In this document: positions 6,586 to 13,944 of the stretch, piece by piece
Position numbering within the stretch: position 1 is the first letter of the stretch
Layout: the number at the start of each line of letters is the position of its first letter
DNA from: Bacteroidota bacterium
GTDB lineage: Bacteria > Bacteroidota > Bacteroidia > Bacteroidales > Tenuifilaceae
Length of the DNA stretch: 16,999 nt
Assembly: GCA_023406715.1 (NCBI GenBank)
Contig: JAEXVC010000228.1
Coordinates: 1-16,999 of the forward strand
Reading direction: 5' to 3'
Translations under genes and position numbers: made by a program
The notes under the pieces: generated by a model
What the model was told of the DNA's origin: nothing
Database searches by the model: none
Seen by the model: only the letters and a program-made list of their open reading frames with translations

Positions 6586-6597
6586 CCGCTTAGAGTA

Positions 6598-8121
6598 TTA
6601 CTTGCAAAGCACTTTTCCTTCCATTTCCGATGGAATGGGTAATCCCATAATTGAAAGAACGGTTGGAGCAACATCGGCAAGAATTCCCTTTTCAACACTC
6701 TTATACTTATCCGATACTAGAATTATTGGTACAGGATTCAAGGAGTGAGCTGTATTTGGCGTTCCATCATCATTCAATGCGTAATCGGCATTACCGTGGT
6801 CCGCAATAATGATAACCTCGTAGCCGCTTGCTTTTGCAGCTTCAACAACCTCGCTAACGCATTGGTCAACAGCCTGAATGGCTTTCTGTATTGCGCTGTA
6901 TATTCCAGTGTGGCCAACCATATCGCCATTTGCAAAGTTAAGGCAGATAAAGTCGTGGGTCTTTTTGTTGAGTTCGCCTACAATGGCATCTTTTACAAGG
7001 AATGCGCTCATTTCGGGTTGTAAATCGTAGGTTGCAACCTTTGGCGATGGTATAAGAATACGACTTTCGCCATTGAATTCCTGTTCACGACCACCAGAGA
7101 AGAAGAACGTTACGTGTGCGTACTTTTCAGTTTCGGCAATTCGGAGTTGTTTTAGTCCTTTGCTCGATACAACTTCGCCTAAAGTGTTAATTAGATTATC
7201 TTTCTCGTAAATAACGTTTACTTTCTTGAAAGTATCATCGTAGCGGGTCATTGTAACGTAATGCAATGGCATTGTTTTCATGCCAAACTCAGGCATATCT
7301 TTTTGGGTAAGCGCAATGGTGATTTCGCGTAAGCGGTCAGTGCGGAAGTTGAAGCAAATAACCACATCGCCCTCTTTAATCAAACCAACAGGGTTGCCCT
7401 GATTATCAACCTTAACAATTGGCTTAATAAATTCATCGGTAACGCCTTCCTTGTATGATTCTTCAATGGATTTAACAATGTCTGTTGAAGGTTTTCCCTT
7501 ACCGTGGACAAGCAAATCATAGCCTTCCTTAACGCGTTCCCAGCGCTTATCGCGGTCCATTGTGTAGTATCGACCAATCAACGAGGCAATAGTTCCATTA
7601 CTTTTCTTAAGGTGATTCTCCAATTCGCGAACAAAGCCCAATCCGCTTTGTGGGTCGGTATCTCTACCATCGGTTAGTGCGTGAATGAAAACATTGTTTA
7701 AACCATAATCCTTTGTAATATCGCAAAGGCTGTAAAGATGCTTGTCTAGCGAGTGTACACCGCCATCGGAAACTAGTCCAAGAAAGTGAACAGCTACGTT
7801 TTTATCCTTAGCGTATTTTAAAGCATCAACTAAAACGGGCATTTTGCTCAACTGATTTTCCTTGATATCCTTGTTAATGCGAACCAAATCCTGGTATACA
7901 ACTCTACCTGCACCAATATTTAGGTGTCCAACCTCCGAGTTACCCATTTGACCATCGGGTAAACCAACGTGCTCGCCGCAAGTTAAGAGTTGTGAGTTGG
8001 GATATTTTTTTGTTAAACCATCAATGTAGGGTGTTGATGTGCTGAAAATAACATCCGATTTATCGTGGTTTCCAATTCCCCAACCATCCAAAATCATTAA
8101 AAGTACTTTATTGTTTGCCAT
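6598..8121 (-). CDS. gpmI: 2,3-bisphosphoglycerate-independent phosphoglycerate mutase
   Basis: This enzyme interconverts 3- and 2-phosphoglycerate in glycolysis and gluconeogenesis through a phosphoserine intermediate and two manganese ions. The 507-residue length is typical. Visible hallmarks are the N-terminal LMILDGWGIG with metal ligand D12, and the phosphorylated serine S62 in MGNSEVGHLNIGAGR. The phosphotransferase insert contains HALTDGRDTDP and GRYYTMDRDKRWER. The C-terminal metal motifs are EKYAHVTFFFSGG, NFANGDMVGHTG and IIADHGNADYAL. It heads an operon with DUF3109 and the M20 dipeptidase. A -7 element TAACTTTG at 8198-8191 suggests its promoter. It faces away from the DUF4294 gene. 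The identification is secure. Confidence 0.98.
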   Translation of the reverse strand: MANNKVLLMILDGWGIGNHDKSDVIFSTSTPYIDGLTKKYPNSQLLTCGEHVGLPDGQMGNSEVGHLNIGAGRVVYQDLVRINKDIKENQLSKMPVLVDALKYAKDKNVAVHFLGLVSDGGVHSLDKHLYSLCDITKDYGLNNVFIHALTDGRDTDPQSGLGFVRELENHLKKSNGTIASLIGRYYTMDRDKRWERVKEGYDLLVHGKGKPSTDIVKSIEESYKEGVTDEFIKPIVKVDNQGNPVGLIKEGDVVICFNFRTDRLREITIALTQKDMPEFGMKTMPLHYVTMTRYDDTFKKVNVIYEKDNLINTLGEVVSSKGLKQLRIAETEKYAHVTFFFSGGREQEFNGESRILIPSPKVATYDLQPEMSAFLVKDAIVGELNKKTHDFICLNFANGDMVGHTGIYSAIQKAIQAVDQCVSEVVEAAKASGYEVIIIADHGNADYALNDDGTPNTAHSLNPVPIILVSDKYKSVEKGILADVAPTVLSIMGLPIPSEMEGKVLCK

Positions 8122-8190
8122 ATTAAAATGTAATTTATAGTCTAGTATATATAAACATTCTTACGTTATTGTATGTTCAGAAATAGCCTG

Positions 8191-8198
8191 CAAAGTTA
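8191..8198 (-). promoter_or_regulatory. Candidate -7 element of the gpmI operon promoter
   Basis: TAACTTTG on the minus strand matches TAnnTTTG exactly and lies 70 nt upstream of the gpmI ATG. No TTG is found at the expected -33 distance, so the call rests on the -7 box alone. Confidence 0.45.
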
Positions 8199-8267
8199 CT
8201 TATTTTTAAAATAAAAATTTGATTATCCGTTCAGGTTGCCGTTAATCATTTTTTTTGCGGTTGAACA

Positions 8268-8295
8268 TTTGAAATGATTAATCATCATATCTTTG
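8268..8295 (+). promoter_or_regulatory. Candidate promoter of the DUF4294 gene
   Basis: TATCTTTG (8288-8295) is a perfect -7 element. TTTG (8268-8271) lies 16 nt upstream, slightly closer than the usual 19 nt. The start would be near 8302, leaving a leader of about 55 nt. Confidence 0.5.
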
Positions 8296-8357
8296 CATGC
8301 AATTTGTAAGAACTATTAATACAAAAATTTCGTTTAAGCATATAGTTGATTTTTGAG

Positions 8358-8954
8358 ATGATGAAACGATTTAGTCTTGTTTCCATATTATGCTTCTTTT
8401 TTTTGGGGTTATCGGCTCAGAATTATAGCGAGATTAAGACTCCACTTGTATTTCCATCGGTTATTTTGGATGGCGATACTATTGCCCATATTCAACTTCA
8501 GGATGTCGTAAAAAAAGGAAGACGTAAATTCAAGAGCAAACGCGAGATGCAACAGCACTATAAACTTATTCGTAATTTAAAAATCACATACCCATACGCT
8601 CAAATTGCCAAGAATAAACTATTCGAGATGGATGCCCATATTAGAACGCTCCACACGAAGAAGGAAATAGATGCTTATATCAAAAAGACGGAGAAGGAGA
8701 TGAGGGCTGAGTTTGAAAAGAAACTAGTAAAACTCACTATTTCTCAAGGAAAGATGCTTATTAAGCTTATTGATAGAGAAACAGGACGTTCCTCTTTCGA
8801 ATTGGTTAAAGAATTAAAAGGGGGCTTCTCGGCTGGGTTTTGGCAGGGCGTTGCAAGAATATTTGGGTCAAACCTTAAAACAAAGTTCGACCCAAATGGT
8901 GAGGATAAGGTTCTGAACGACCTAATATATCTTTACGAGCAGGGCCTACTTTAG
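8358..8954 (+). CDS. DUF4294 domain protein, exported
   Basis: From the ATG at 8358 the product is 198 residues. A TTG 12 nt upstream is also in frame, but the ATG pair (8358/8361) gives a cleaner signal peptide: MMKRF, a hydrophobic core, then LSAQ with likely cleavage after Ala. The mature part matches DUF4294, a Bacteroidota-specific family of unknown function. It has a strand-rich start (VILDGDTIAHIQLQDV) and a long, very basic helical middle (about 45-125; KKGRRKFKSKREMQQHY). A conserved segment about KLTISQGKMLIKLIDRETGRSSFELVKELKGGFSAGFWQGVARIFG follows, split here only by position. The location is probably periplasmic. It is transcribed alone from the promoter at 8268-8295. Its 3' end overlaps the convergent lipoprotein gene by 9 nt, and no terminator is visible between them. 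Confidence 0.88.
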   Translation: MMKRFSLVSILCFFFLGLSAQNYSEIKTPLVFPSVILDGDTIAHIQLQDVVKKGRRKFKSKREMQQHYKLIRNLKITYPYAQIAKNKLFEMDAHIRTLHTKKEIDAYIKKTEKEMRAEFEKKLVKLTISQGKMLIKLIDRETGRSSFELVKELKGGFSAGFWQGVARIFGSNLKTKFDPNGEDKVLNDLIYLYEQGLL

Positions 8955-9434
8955 ATTTTTACCAACAACTTCTTTTTTCAACAAGAATGTATAGTCTTGA
9001 GGGTCGAAAACAGGAATAGTGCCATTGAATGTTATTGATTCAAGTTGATAAGAAGTGCAGCATCCATCATAGTTTTCATCAACTTGAATTTTAATAGTAT
9101 CAATATTATCCCGGTTAAGATATAGATAAAACTCCTTTGGTTCTCCATCTATTGTTAAGTAAGTTGCATTGCTCTGAATAATATTCTCAGAAAAGTTGAA
9201 GGTGATTATTTGAACGTTAACATATTTTTTTGTGGTATTATCCATATACCACATTTTTATGGAATCTTTCACAAAAACACCATTTGTTATTAAATTCATC
9301 AGAGTATCATTAGCATTAACAACTTTGATAAATATAGGACTGGGCGGATTAAAGCAGTTTTTGCACTCGTCAACAAAGTTGCAGCTCTGAAGCCAAATTA
9401 TCATAAATAGTGCATAGGTTAATAAGCGTTTCAT
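8946..9434 (-). CDS. Lipoprotein of unknown function with clustered cysteines
   Basis: The 162-residue product starts with MKRLLTYALFMIIWLQSC, a short signal ending in the lipobox L15-Q-S-C18, so it should be a membrane-anchored lipoprotein. Directly after the anchor come C24 and C27 (ECKNC), and later C125-C126 (GCCTS). Four non-lipid cysteines in an exported protein suggest two disulfides. The rest looks like alternating beta strands (for example FYLYLNRDNIDTIKIQV), consistent with a small beta-sandwich. I do not recognise a named family. It lies 15 nt downstream of elbB and is likely co-transcribed with it. Its tail overlaps the convergent DUF4294 gene by 9 nt. Confidence 0.75.
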   Translation of the reverse strand: MKRLLTYALFMIIWLQSCNFVDECKNCFNPPSPIFIKVVNANDTLMNLITNGVFVKDSIKMWYMDNTTKKYVNVQIITFNFSENIIQSNATYLTIDGEPKEFYLYLNRDNIDTIKIQVDENYDGCCTSYQLESITFNGTIPVFDPQDYTFLLKKEVVGKNLK

Positions 9435-9449
9435 AGCATCAAATTTTAG

Positions 9450-10109
9450 TTATCGCATCCATTTTAACATTTCAGAAACAATGGCTTTTGCGCCATCGGC
9501 AATATCAACAATTGTTGCATCGAGCATGTAGCAAGGCGTGGTAAATAGCATATTCCGCTCGTCAACAACAACCTGTCCGTGACCCGCCTGTTGGTGCTTG
9601 GCACCGATGCTCTCCAGCGCTTTCGCAGTAGGAGCATCTTTACCTATTGTTATAGTTGCGTTGCCAATAACCTTTGCTAATAAGACAGGGGAGATACAAA
9701 GCGCCCCTATTGGTTTATGGGCCGAATACATATCTTTTATCACCTTCGTAACTTCTGGAATAACAGTGCAATTTGCACCATCAAATGCCCAAGAGGATAG
9801 GTTTTTGGCCACACCAAAACCACCCGGGAATATTAGTGCGTCGAAAAATTCCGGGTTAAATTCCGATAACGGTTTTATATTACCTCTGGCAATTCGTGCC
9901 GACTCTACCAGAACATTCCGTGTTTCGTTCATCACATTTCCGTTGATGTGGTTTACAACATGATGCTGTGGAATGTTCGGTGCGAAAATTTGGTATGTGC
10001 AGCCATTTTTAGTGATGGCGTAAAGAGTCATAACCGCTTCGTGAATTTCGGCGCCATCGTACACTCCACATCCCGATAGCACCACCGCAAATTTCTTATG
10101 GTTGCTCAT
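9450..10109 (-). CDS. elbB: ElbB-like DJ-1/PfpI superfamily protein (glyoxalase III-type)
   Basis: The 219-residue cytosolic protein matches ElbB (ES1 family), a class I glutamine-amidotransferase-like / DJ-1 fold protein. The family is recognised by LSGCGVYDGAEIHEAV at the N-terminus and by LIFPGGFGVAKNLSSWAFDG (about 92-111). The nucleophile elbow is ALCISPVLLAKV with C138, and the end reads TTPCYMLDATIVDIADGA. E. coli ElbB has been reported to have weak glyoxalase activity and an older genetic link to isoprenoid synthesis; its true role is unclear. It is followed after 15 nt by the unknown lipoprotein gene and is divergent from thpR. Family assignment is secure and function is not. Confidence 0.93.
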   Translation of the reverse strand: MSNHKKFAVVLSGCGVYDGAEIHEAVMTLYAITKNGCTYQIFAPNIPQHHVVNHINGNVMNETRNVLVESARIARGNIKPLSEFNPEFFDALIFPGGFGVAKNLSSWAFDGANCTVIPEVTKVIKDMYSAHKPIGALCISPVLLAKVIGNATITIGKDAPTAKALESIGAKHQQAGHGQVVVDERNMLFTTPCYMLDATIVDIADGAKAIVSEMLKWMR

Positions 10110-10130
10110 TGTTGGTTAGTTTTTTATTAT

Positions 10131-10162
10131 TTTGATACAATATAATACTTTTTGTTTATTTG
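10131..10162 (+). promoter_or_regulatory. Candidate promoter of thpR
   Basis: TTTG (10131-10134), a 20-nt spacer and TTTATTTG (10155-10162) match the Bacteroidota consensus with one mismatch in the -7 box. The start near 10169 leaves a short leader before the ATG at 10185. It also argues against the in-frame TTG at 10152 as the start codon. Confidence 0.45.
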
Positions 10163-10184
10163 TAGATACACAAAACTCAACACT

Positions 10185-10745
10185 ATGGATAATTTGAGAA
10201 CATTTATTGGTATAGATATTAAGCCAAGCAATGACTTTCTAGGAGCATTCTATAAACTTAAAAATGTACTAAAGGATTATAGCATTAAGTGGGTTGATAC
10301 ATCTACTCTGCATTTAACATTGCTTTTCTTGGGCGAAACAGAGAATAATCAAGTAAATAAAATATCTGCCGAACTTCAAAAGGAGTTATTGTCAGTACCT
10401 CAATTTAGCATTAGAATCAAAGGTCTTGGAACATTTGGCAGACCAGACCCTAAGGTTATTTGGGCTGGCTTTGAGCCCAATGATGCGCTTTTGGCGCTTA
10501 AAAACAAAGTTGACGAAATATTGTTACCCTTTGGTTTTGCGGATGAAAACAAAGTTTATTCACCGCATTTAACCTTGGGGCGTGTTAAGTTTTTGAAAAG
10601 TAAACAGCAATTAATGGATGCCTTGCAATTGTATAAGGATAAGGCTTTTCAGGATGTTTTAGTTGATAAAGTTATTTTTTATCAGAGCACGTTAACCACT
10701 AAAGGCGCTCTTTACAGGCCAATTAAAGTGTTTCCGCTTAAATAG
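10185..10745 (+). CDS. thpR: RNA 2',3'-cyclic phosphodiesterase (2H phosphoesterase, LigT/ThpR)
   Basis: The family opens 2',3'-cyclic phosphates on RNA and can ligate or cleave 2'-5' RNA linkages in vitro. From the ATG at 10185 the protein is 186 residues, normal for the family. It carries both catalytic tetrapeptides of the 2H fold: H43-L-T-L46 (in TLHLTLLFLGE) and H128-L-T-L131 (in YSPHLTLGRVK). The N-terminus NLRTFIGIDI and the segment GLGTFGRPDPKVIWAG are also typical. An in-frame TTG at 10152 would add 11 residues (FICRYTKLNT) but falls inside the predicted promoter, so I prefer the ATG. The gene is cytosolic, monocistronic and convergent with the sugar transferase gene with only 1 nt between stops. 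Confidence 0.94.
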   Translation: MDNLRTFIGIDIKPSNDFLGAFYKLKNVLKDYSIKWVDTSTLHLTLLFLGETENNQVNKISAELQKELLSVPQFSIRIKGLGTFGRPDPKVIWAGFEPNDALLALKNKVDEILLPFGFADENKVYSPHLTLGRVKFLKSKQQLMDALQLYKDKAFQDVLVDKVIFYQSTLTTKGALYRPIKVFPLK

Positions 10746-10746
10746 G

Positions 10747-12162
10747 TTAAACCCCTCTACCTCTAATCACTGTAATCAAAGTGTAGATAATAATCTTAAA
10801 ATCAACAATTAGCGACATGTTTTCGAGGTAAAGCAAGTCGTACTTTAGACGTTCCACCATTTGATTAACATTCTCGGCGTAGCCGTACTTTACTTGCCCC
10901 CACGAGGTAATTCCCGGTTTAACTTTTTGAAGATGTATGTAGTGTGGCGCAATTTTTAGAATTTGGTCGATGTAAAATTGCCTTTCGGGACGTGGCCCAA
11001 CAAGCGACATATCACCTTTAATTACGTTTATAAAGTTGGGGAGCTCATCGAGTCTTGTTTTGCGCATAAAACGTCCAACAGGAGTTACTCGGGGGTCGTT
11101 CTTGCTGGATAGGGCCGGACCCTGAACCTCAGCATCGCTGTACATACTCCTAAACTTTAGCAAAGTAAATGGCTTTCCGAACTGCCCAATGCGTTCCTGT
11201 TTGTAAAGTATTGGTCCTTTCGACGATAACTTAATAATTATAGCCAATGCCATTATTAATGGTAAAAGCATTATAAAGGCGATAGTTCCAAATGTATAAT
11301 CAATAACTTGTTTTAGGTTGTACTGCCAAGGAGGCATCAACTCAAACGATATATTCAACAAAGGAGCGCTTAGGATGCCGGTCATTTTTACTCTACCCGA
11401 AAGGTAGTCGTACATACTTGGTATTGCTTTAATGATGACGTTTAACGAGAGTAGTTCGTTAATAATTCTTGTTAGTGTTTCAGGATTTTCTTGGTCGGTG
11501 GCAAGGATAACCTCTTCAATTTTATTTGTTTTGACTACATTGCCAATCGATTCAAGTTCGCCTAAACATCCAAGTTTTTCCTTAAGCAAATCCCTATCAT
11601 CGTTATTTATTTTGATGTATCCAACTAGTTTATACCCTTGCGATTTTTTCTCGGTTTCTAGTTCTTCATAAAGGTTCAGAGCCTTCTCGCCACTACCAAC
11701 AATAATTGACGGAAATCCAATTTTACGTGAGTGAACCTTGTGTATTGTTTTTGTGGTAAGAATTAAGCGTGGAAAATAGGTGAGGATAAAAATCAACGAG
11801 AAAAGGCTAAGGAGTATTTTGTAGTAGCTTTTGTAGGATACTATATAATCGTCTAAAAGCATTGCAAAGAATATTAGTAAGCAGCCTAAAAGCGTATATC
11901 CTATGGATGCGCTAAGTTCTTTTAGCCTCGATTTCCGGAATACATCGTGGTAGAATCCCGCTAGGCCAAATAGCGATATCCAGAAGATGGGGAAAACAAA
12001 AATTCCTATATAGAATTTTGAATCGGGAGTGAACGACAGGTCAACTCCAAATAGTTGCGATTCAACTACCTTTTTTCTGTATATGTTGAAGATAATCCAA
12101 GAAACAGCACTTCCTAAAAAGTCGAATAAGATGTACTTGGCTACCTGTATTTTCTTTACCAC
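10747..12162 (-). CDS. Polyprenyl-phosphate sugar-1-phosphate transferase (WcaJ/WbaP-like)
   Basis: This 471-residue membrane enzyme should transfer a sugar phosphate from a nucleotide sugar to undecaprenyl phosphate, the first step of exopolysaccharide, capsule or O-antigen assembly. Four hydrophobic segments (about 9-27, 50-71, 86-107, 113-135) precede a Rossmann-like central domain (IIVGSGEKALNLYEEL, about 153-168). A re-entrant or membrane helix (about 290-311) leads into the catalytic domain. That domain shows YKQERIGQFGKPFTLLKFRSM, split here as Y320 to M340, and the active-site LDELPN (371-376). It also has GDMSLVGPRPE (383-393). Length and layout fit the large polyisoprenyl glycosylphosphotransferase type. 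The usual glycosyltransferase, Wzx and Wzy neighbours are absent on both sides. The gene lies 67 nt downstream of the Gfo/Idh/MocA-like gene. The sugar specificity is not readable. Confidence 0.94.
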   Translation of the reverse strand: MVKKIQVAKYILFDFLGSAVSWIIFNIYRKKVVESQLFGVDLSFTPDSKFYIGIFVFPIFWISLFGLAGFYHDVFRKSRLKELSASIGYTLLGCLLIFFAMLLDDYIVSYKSYYKILLSLFSLIFILTYFPRLILTTKTIHKVHSRKIGFPSIIVGSGEKALNLYEELETEKKSQGYKLVGYIKINNDDRDLLKEKLGCLGELESIGNVVKTNKIEEVILATDQENPETLTRIINELLSLNVIIKAIPSMYDYLSGRVKMTGILSAPLLNISFELMPPWQYNLKQVIDYTFGTIAFIMLLPLIMALAIIIKLSSKGPILYKQERIGQFGKPFTLLKFRSMYSDAEVQGPALSSKNDPRVTPVGRFMRKTRLDELPNFINVIKGDMSLVGPRPERQFYIDQILKIAPHYIHLQKVKPGITSWGQVKYGYAENVNQMVERLKYDLLYLENMSLIVDFKIIIYTLITVIRGRGV

Positions 12163-12229
12163 AATTCAGTTTTTTTGAAACCGCCAATTTAGCCATTTTA
12201 TGGCTAGCCTCAAACCTACCTGTTAGTTT

Positions 12230-13114
12230 TTACAGATTTATTTTAGATAGAATTGTGTCAACTAATTTAGTTGCTTCAAGGGCAAGTTCTATGGTATTAG
12301 CACTTTCGGAGCGATTTACAATTCCAGAAATTGCTTTAACGGATGCTTCAATGGCTAGTTTCTCACTTGAATATGGAGTAGTATGAATATTTATCTTTTC
12401 AGAATATTCGCCAGTCGATATTTCGTATTCAAGTTGCTCAATATCATTGGCTTGTCGAATGTTGTAGGTAAACACCGAGTTATTGCCAAAATCTACCATT
12501 ACCATTAAGCTCTGCGGAATATTTGAGCAAATAGGAAGCCCATAGGCTCTAACTTTTCTTACGTCAAGTTTCGAAAACTTCAAAGCGGTTGCAATATCGT
12601 AAGTAAGGTATTGCTGAAAGGTCGCCTCATCGCTTATGGGTTTACCGATGTAGCGCTTAAGATTTCCAATAAATGGATTTTCGAAAGGAATGCTGTATCC
12701 ATCGAAATTATGACCCAGCTCAACAAAGCAAAACTTAATTCCTATTTCGTTGGCCAATTGCTGTAGTTGAGATAGAGTTGAACTATTCAATCCATCAATG
12801 TTGTTGATTATTGGTACAACCCCTTTTTTTATGGCTCTTGATGCTATTTCGAATTTTCGCTCGTTTGTGCAGGCGATAAACAGAATATCGCAACTATTCA
12901 GCAAATCGTCAATACCTGAATTAATGGCGGAATCCTCAGTAAATACTCCTGCAAGTTGACAACCTGTTCCGCTAATAATTTCATCAATCTGATTATTAGA
13001 TATTTTCGATTTTAACAAAAAGCCAAGTTTTAGCATTGTAATTCCAAATTGCGTTGGGGCAAACATAAGACATTTTAACTTTTTGAGAGGAATGAACCAA
13101 TTAGTATTTATCAA
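12230..13114 (-). CDS. Degenerate Gfo/Idh/MocA-like oxidoreductase
   Basis: The 294-residue protein has the fold outline of the Gfo/Idh/MocA family. An N-terminal Rossmann half (KLKCLMFAP, then DILFIACTNERKFEIASRAIKKGVVPII at about 76-103) comes first. It is followed by a C-terminal sheet domain containing TYDIATALKFSKLDVRKVRAYGL (171-193, cf. the family HDxDxxxxL motif). The family-typical ending is NTIELALEATKLVDTILSKI. Two hallmarks are missing: the nucleotide loop GxGxxG reads A19-P-T-Q-F-G24, and the catalytic EKP reads I103-N-N. The His of the HD motif is Tyr172. NAD(P)-dependent catalysis is therefore doubtful. No ATG lies upstream of strand 1: the in-frame ATGs at 13066 and 13036 would cut into it. 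TTG at 13114 is thus the best start. A role with the neighbouring sugar transferase is possible but only inferred. Confidence 0.75.
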   Translation of the reverse strand: MINTNWFIPLKKLKCLMFAPTQFGITMLKLGFLLKSKISNNQIDEIISGTGCQLAGVFTEDSAINSGIDDLLNSCDILFIACTNERKFEIASRAIKKGVVPIINNIDGLNSSTLSQLQQLANEIGIKFCFVELGHNFDGYSIPFENPFIGNLKRYIGKPISDEATFQQYLTYDIATALKFSKLDVRKVRAYGLPICSNIPQSLMVMVDFGNNSVFTYNIRQANDIEQLEYEISTGEYSEKINIHTTPYSSEKLAIEASVKAISGIVNRSESANTIELALEATKLVDTILSKINL

Positions 13115-13158
13115 CCTTTTAATAACATTTATCAGGTAGCTACATCAAAAATTGATTC

Positions 13159-13166
13159 TATCTTTG
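13159..13166 (+). promoter_or_regulatory. Candidate -7 element of the pcm promoter
   Basis: TATCTTTG matches TAnnTTTG exactly, 20 nt upstream of the pcm ATG. A good -33 TTG is not present at the usual distance. Confidence 0.45.
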
Positions 13167-13186
13167 TAAATATTTCAAAGCATAAG

Positions 13187-13837
13187 ATGTTACAACAGGA
13201 TACTTTTCAGCATAAAGGACTTAGAAAGAAACTGGTTGAGGAGGTTGAGGCAAAAGGAATTACCGATAAGCGTGTTTTGGATGCGCTTTTGCAAGTTCCA
13301 CGTCATTTCTTTATGGAGAGCGGTTTTTTGAATTTCGCCTATCGCGACCAGGCTTTTCCCATTGGCGCAGGTCAAACAATTTCGCAACCCTACACGGTGG
13401 CATTCCAAACCGAGTTGCTTCAAATAAAACATATGGACAAGGTTTTGGAGGTTGGTACTGGCTCCGGATATCAAACGGCTATTCTTATGGAGATGACGGC
13501 CCGAGTATACACCATAGAGCGCCAACGCGAACTTTACCTTAACGCTAAAGCATTACTTGAGGAGATGGGCTATCATCCTCATTTTTTTTATGGCGATGGC
13601 TATAAGGGTGTGCCAAGCTATGGTCCATACAATAAGATTTTGGTTACTGCTGGAGCCGCCGAAATTCCTGAGGCTTTGGTGGAGCAATTGGCTGTAGGCG
13701 GTAGAATGGTTATACCTGTTGGCGATGATAGGACTCAAGCAATGACTCTGATTGAGAAAATAAGCGTAACCGATATTAAAAAAACCACACACGGAAACTT
13801 TATATTCGTTCCGTTGTTAAAAGGTACAAATAAGTAA
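13187..13837 (+). CDS. pcm: Protein-L-isoaspartate O-methyltransferase
   Basis: This 216-residue cytosolic enzyme methylates L-isoaspartyl residues in aged proteins with S-adenosylmethionine, which starts their repair. Family hallmarks are the substrate-side segment IGAGQTISQPYTVAFQTELL, written here as residues 59-78, and the SAM loop VLEVGTGSGYQ (86-96). The acidic ribose contact is TIERQREL, and the post-motif is YNKILVTAGAAEIPEALVEQLAVGGRMVIPVG. Length is normal. The ATG at 13187 follows a perfect -7 box by 20 nt. It is divergent from the Gfo/Idh/MocA-like gene and followed by a repeat-containing spacer before the metallo-hydrolase gene. The identification is secure. Confidence 0.96.
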   Translation: MLQQDTFQHKGLRKKLVEEVEAKGITDKRVLDALLQVPRHFFMESGFLNFAYRDQAFPIGAGQTISQPYTVAFQTELLQIKHMDKVLEVGTGSGYQTAILMEMTARVYTIERQRELYLNAKALLEEMGYHPHFFYGDGYKGVPSYGPYNKILVTAGAAEIPEALVEQLAVGGRMVIPVGDDRTQAMTLIEKISVTDIKKTTHGNFIFVPLLKGTNK

Positions 13838-13844
13838 TTCTTAA

Positions 13845-13884
13845 TTTGATAATTAGGTGATTTGAAAATTTGATAATTAGTTGA
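13845..13884. repeat. Short direct repeat in an intergenic spacer, possible dispersed-repeat remnant
   Basis: The 16-mer TTTGATAATTAGGTGA (13845-13860) recurs as TTTGATAATTAGTTGA (13869-13884), offset by 24 nt and differing at one base. Between them is TTTGAAAA. This resembles the AT-rich intergenic repeats scattered through many Bacteroidota genomes, though only this copy can be seen here. Confidence 0.6.
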
Positions 13885-13891
13885 TAGATTT

Positions 13892-13908
13892 TTGTTCTTC
13901 ACGAACAA
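13892..13908. repeat. Small hairpin in the pcm-hydrolase spacer
   Basis: TTGTTC-N5-GAACAA forms a 6-bp stem. It is followed by CACGTCTCACGTTT, another sequence style common in Bacteroidota spacers. No T run follows, so it is not a standard terminator. Confidence 0.4.
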
Positions 13909-13944
13909 CAATTCACGTCTCACGTTTAACTTTTAACGAATACA

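Noticed and set aside
8346..8357. TTG at 8346 as the start of the DUF4294 gene
   Set aside because: ATG codons at 8358 and 8361 give a standard signal peptide with a basic n-region; the TTG would put an acidic IFE segment in front.
10152..10184. TTG at 10152 as the start of thpR
   Set aside because: It lies upstream of and overlaps the predicted -7 element, and the family normally starts at about the ATG at 10185.
13735..13923. Reverse-strand 62-codon frame over the pcm end and spacer
   Set aside because: It overlaps pcm and reads through the intergenic repeat modules, giving low-complexity NYQI-type repeats; not a protein-like sequence.
13927..13934. TAACTTTT as a promoter -7 element for the metallo-hydrolase gene
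   Set aside because: The last base deviates, no -33 TTG lies at a suitable distance and the start would fall almost on the ATG.
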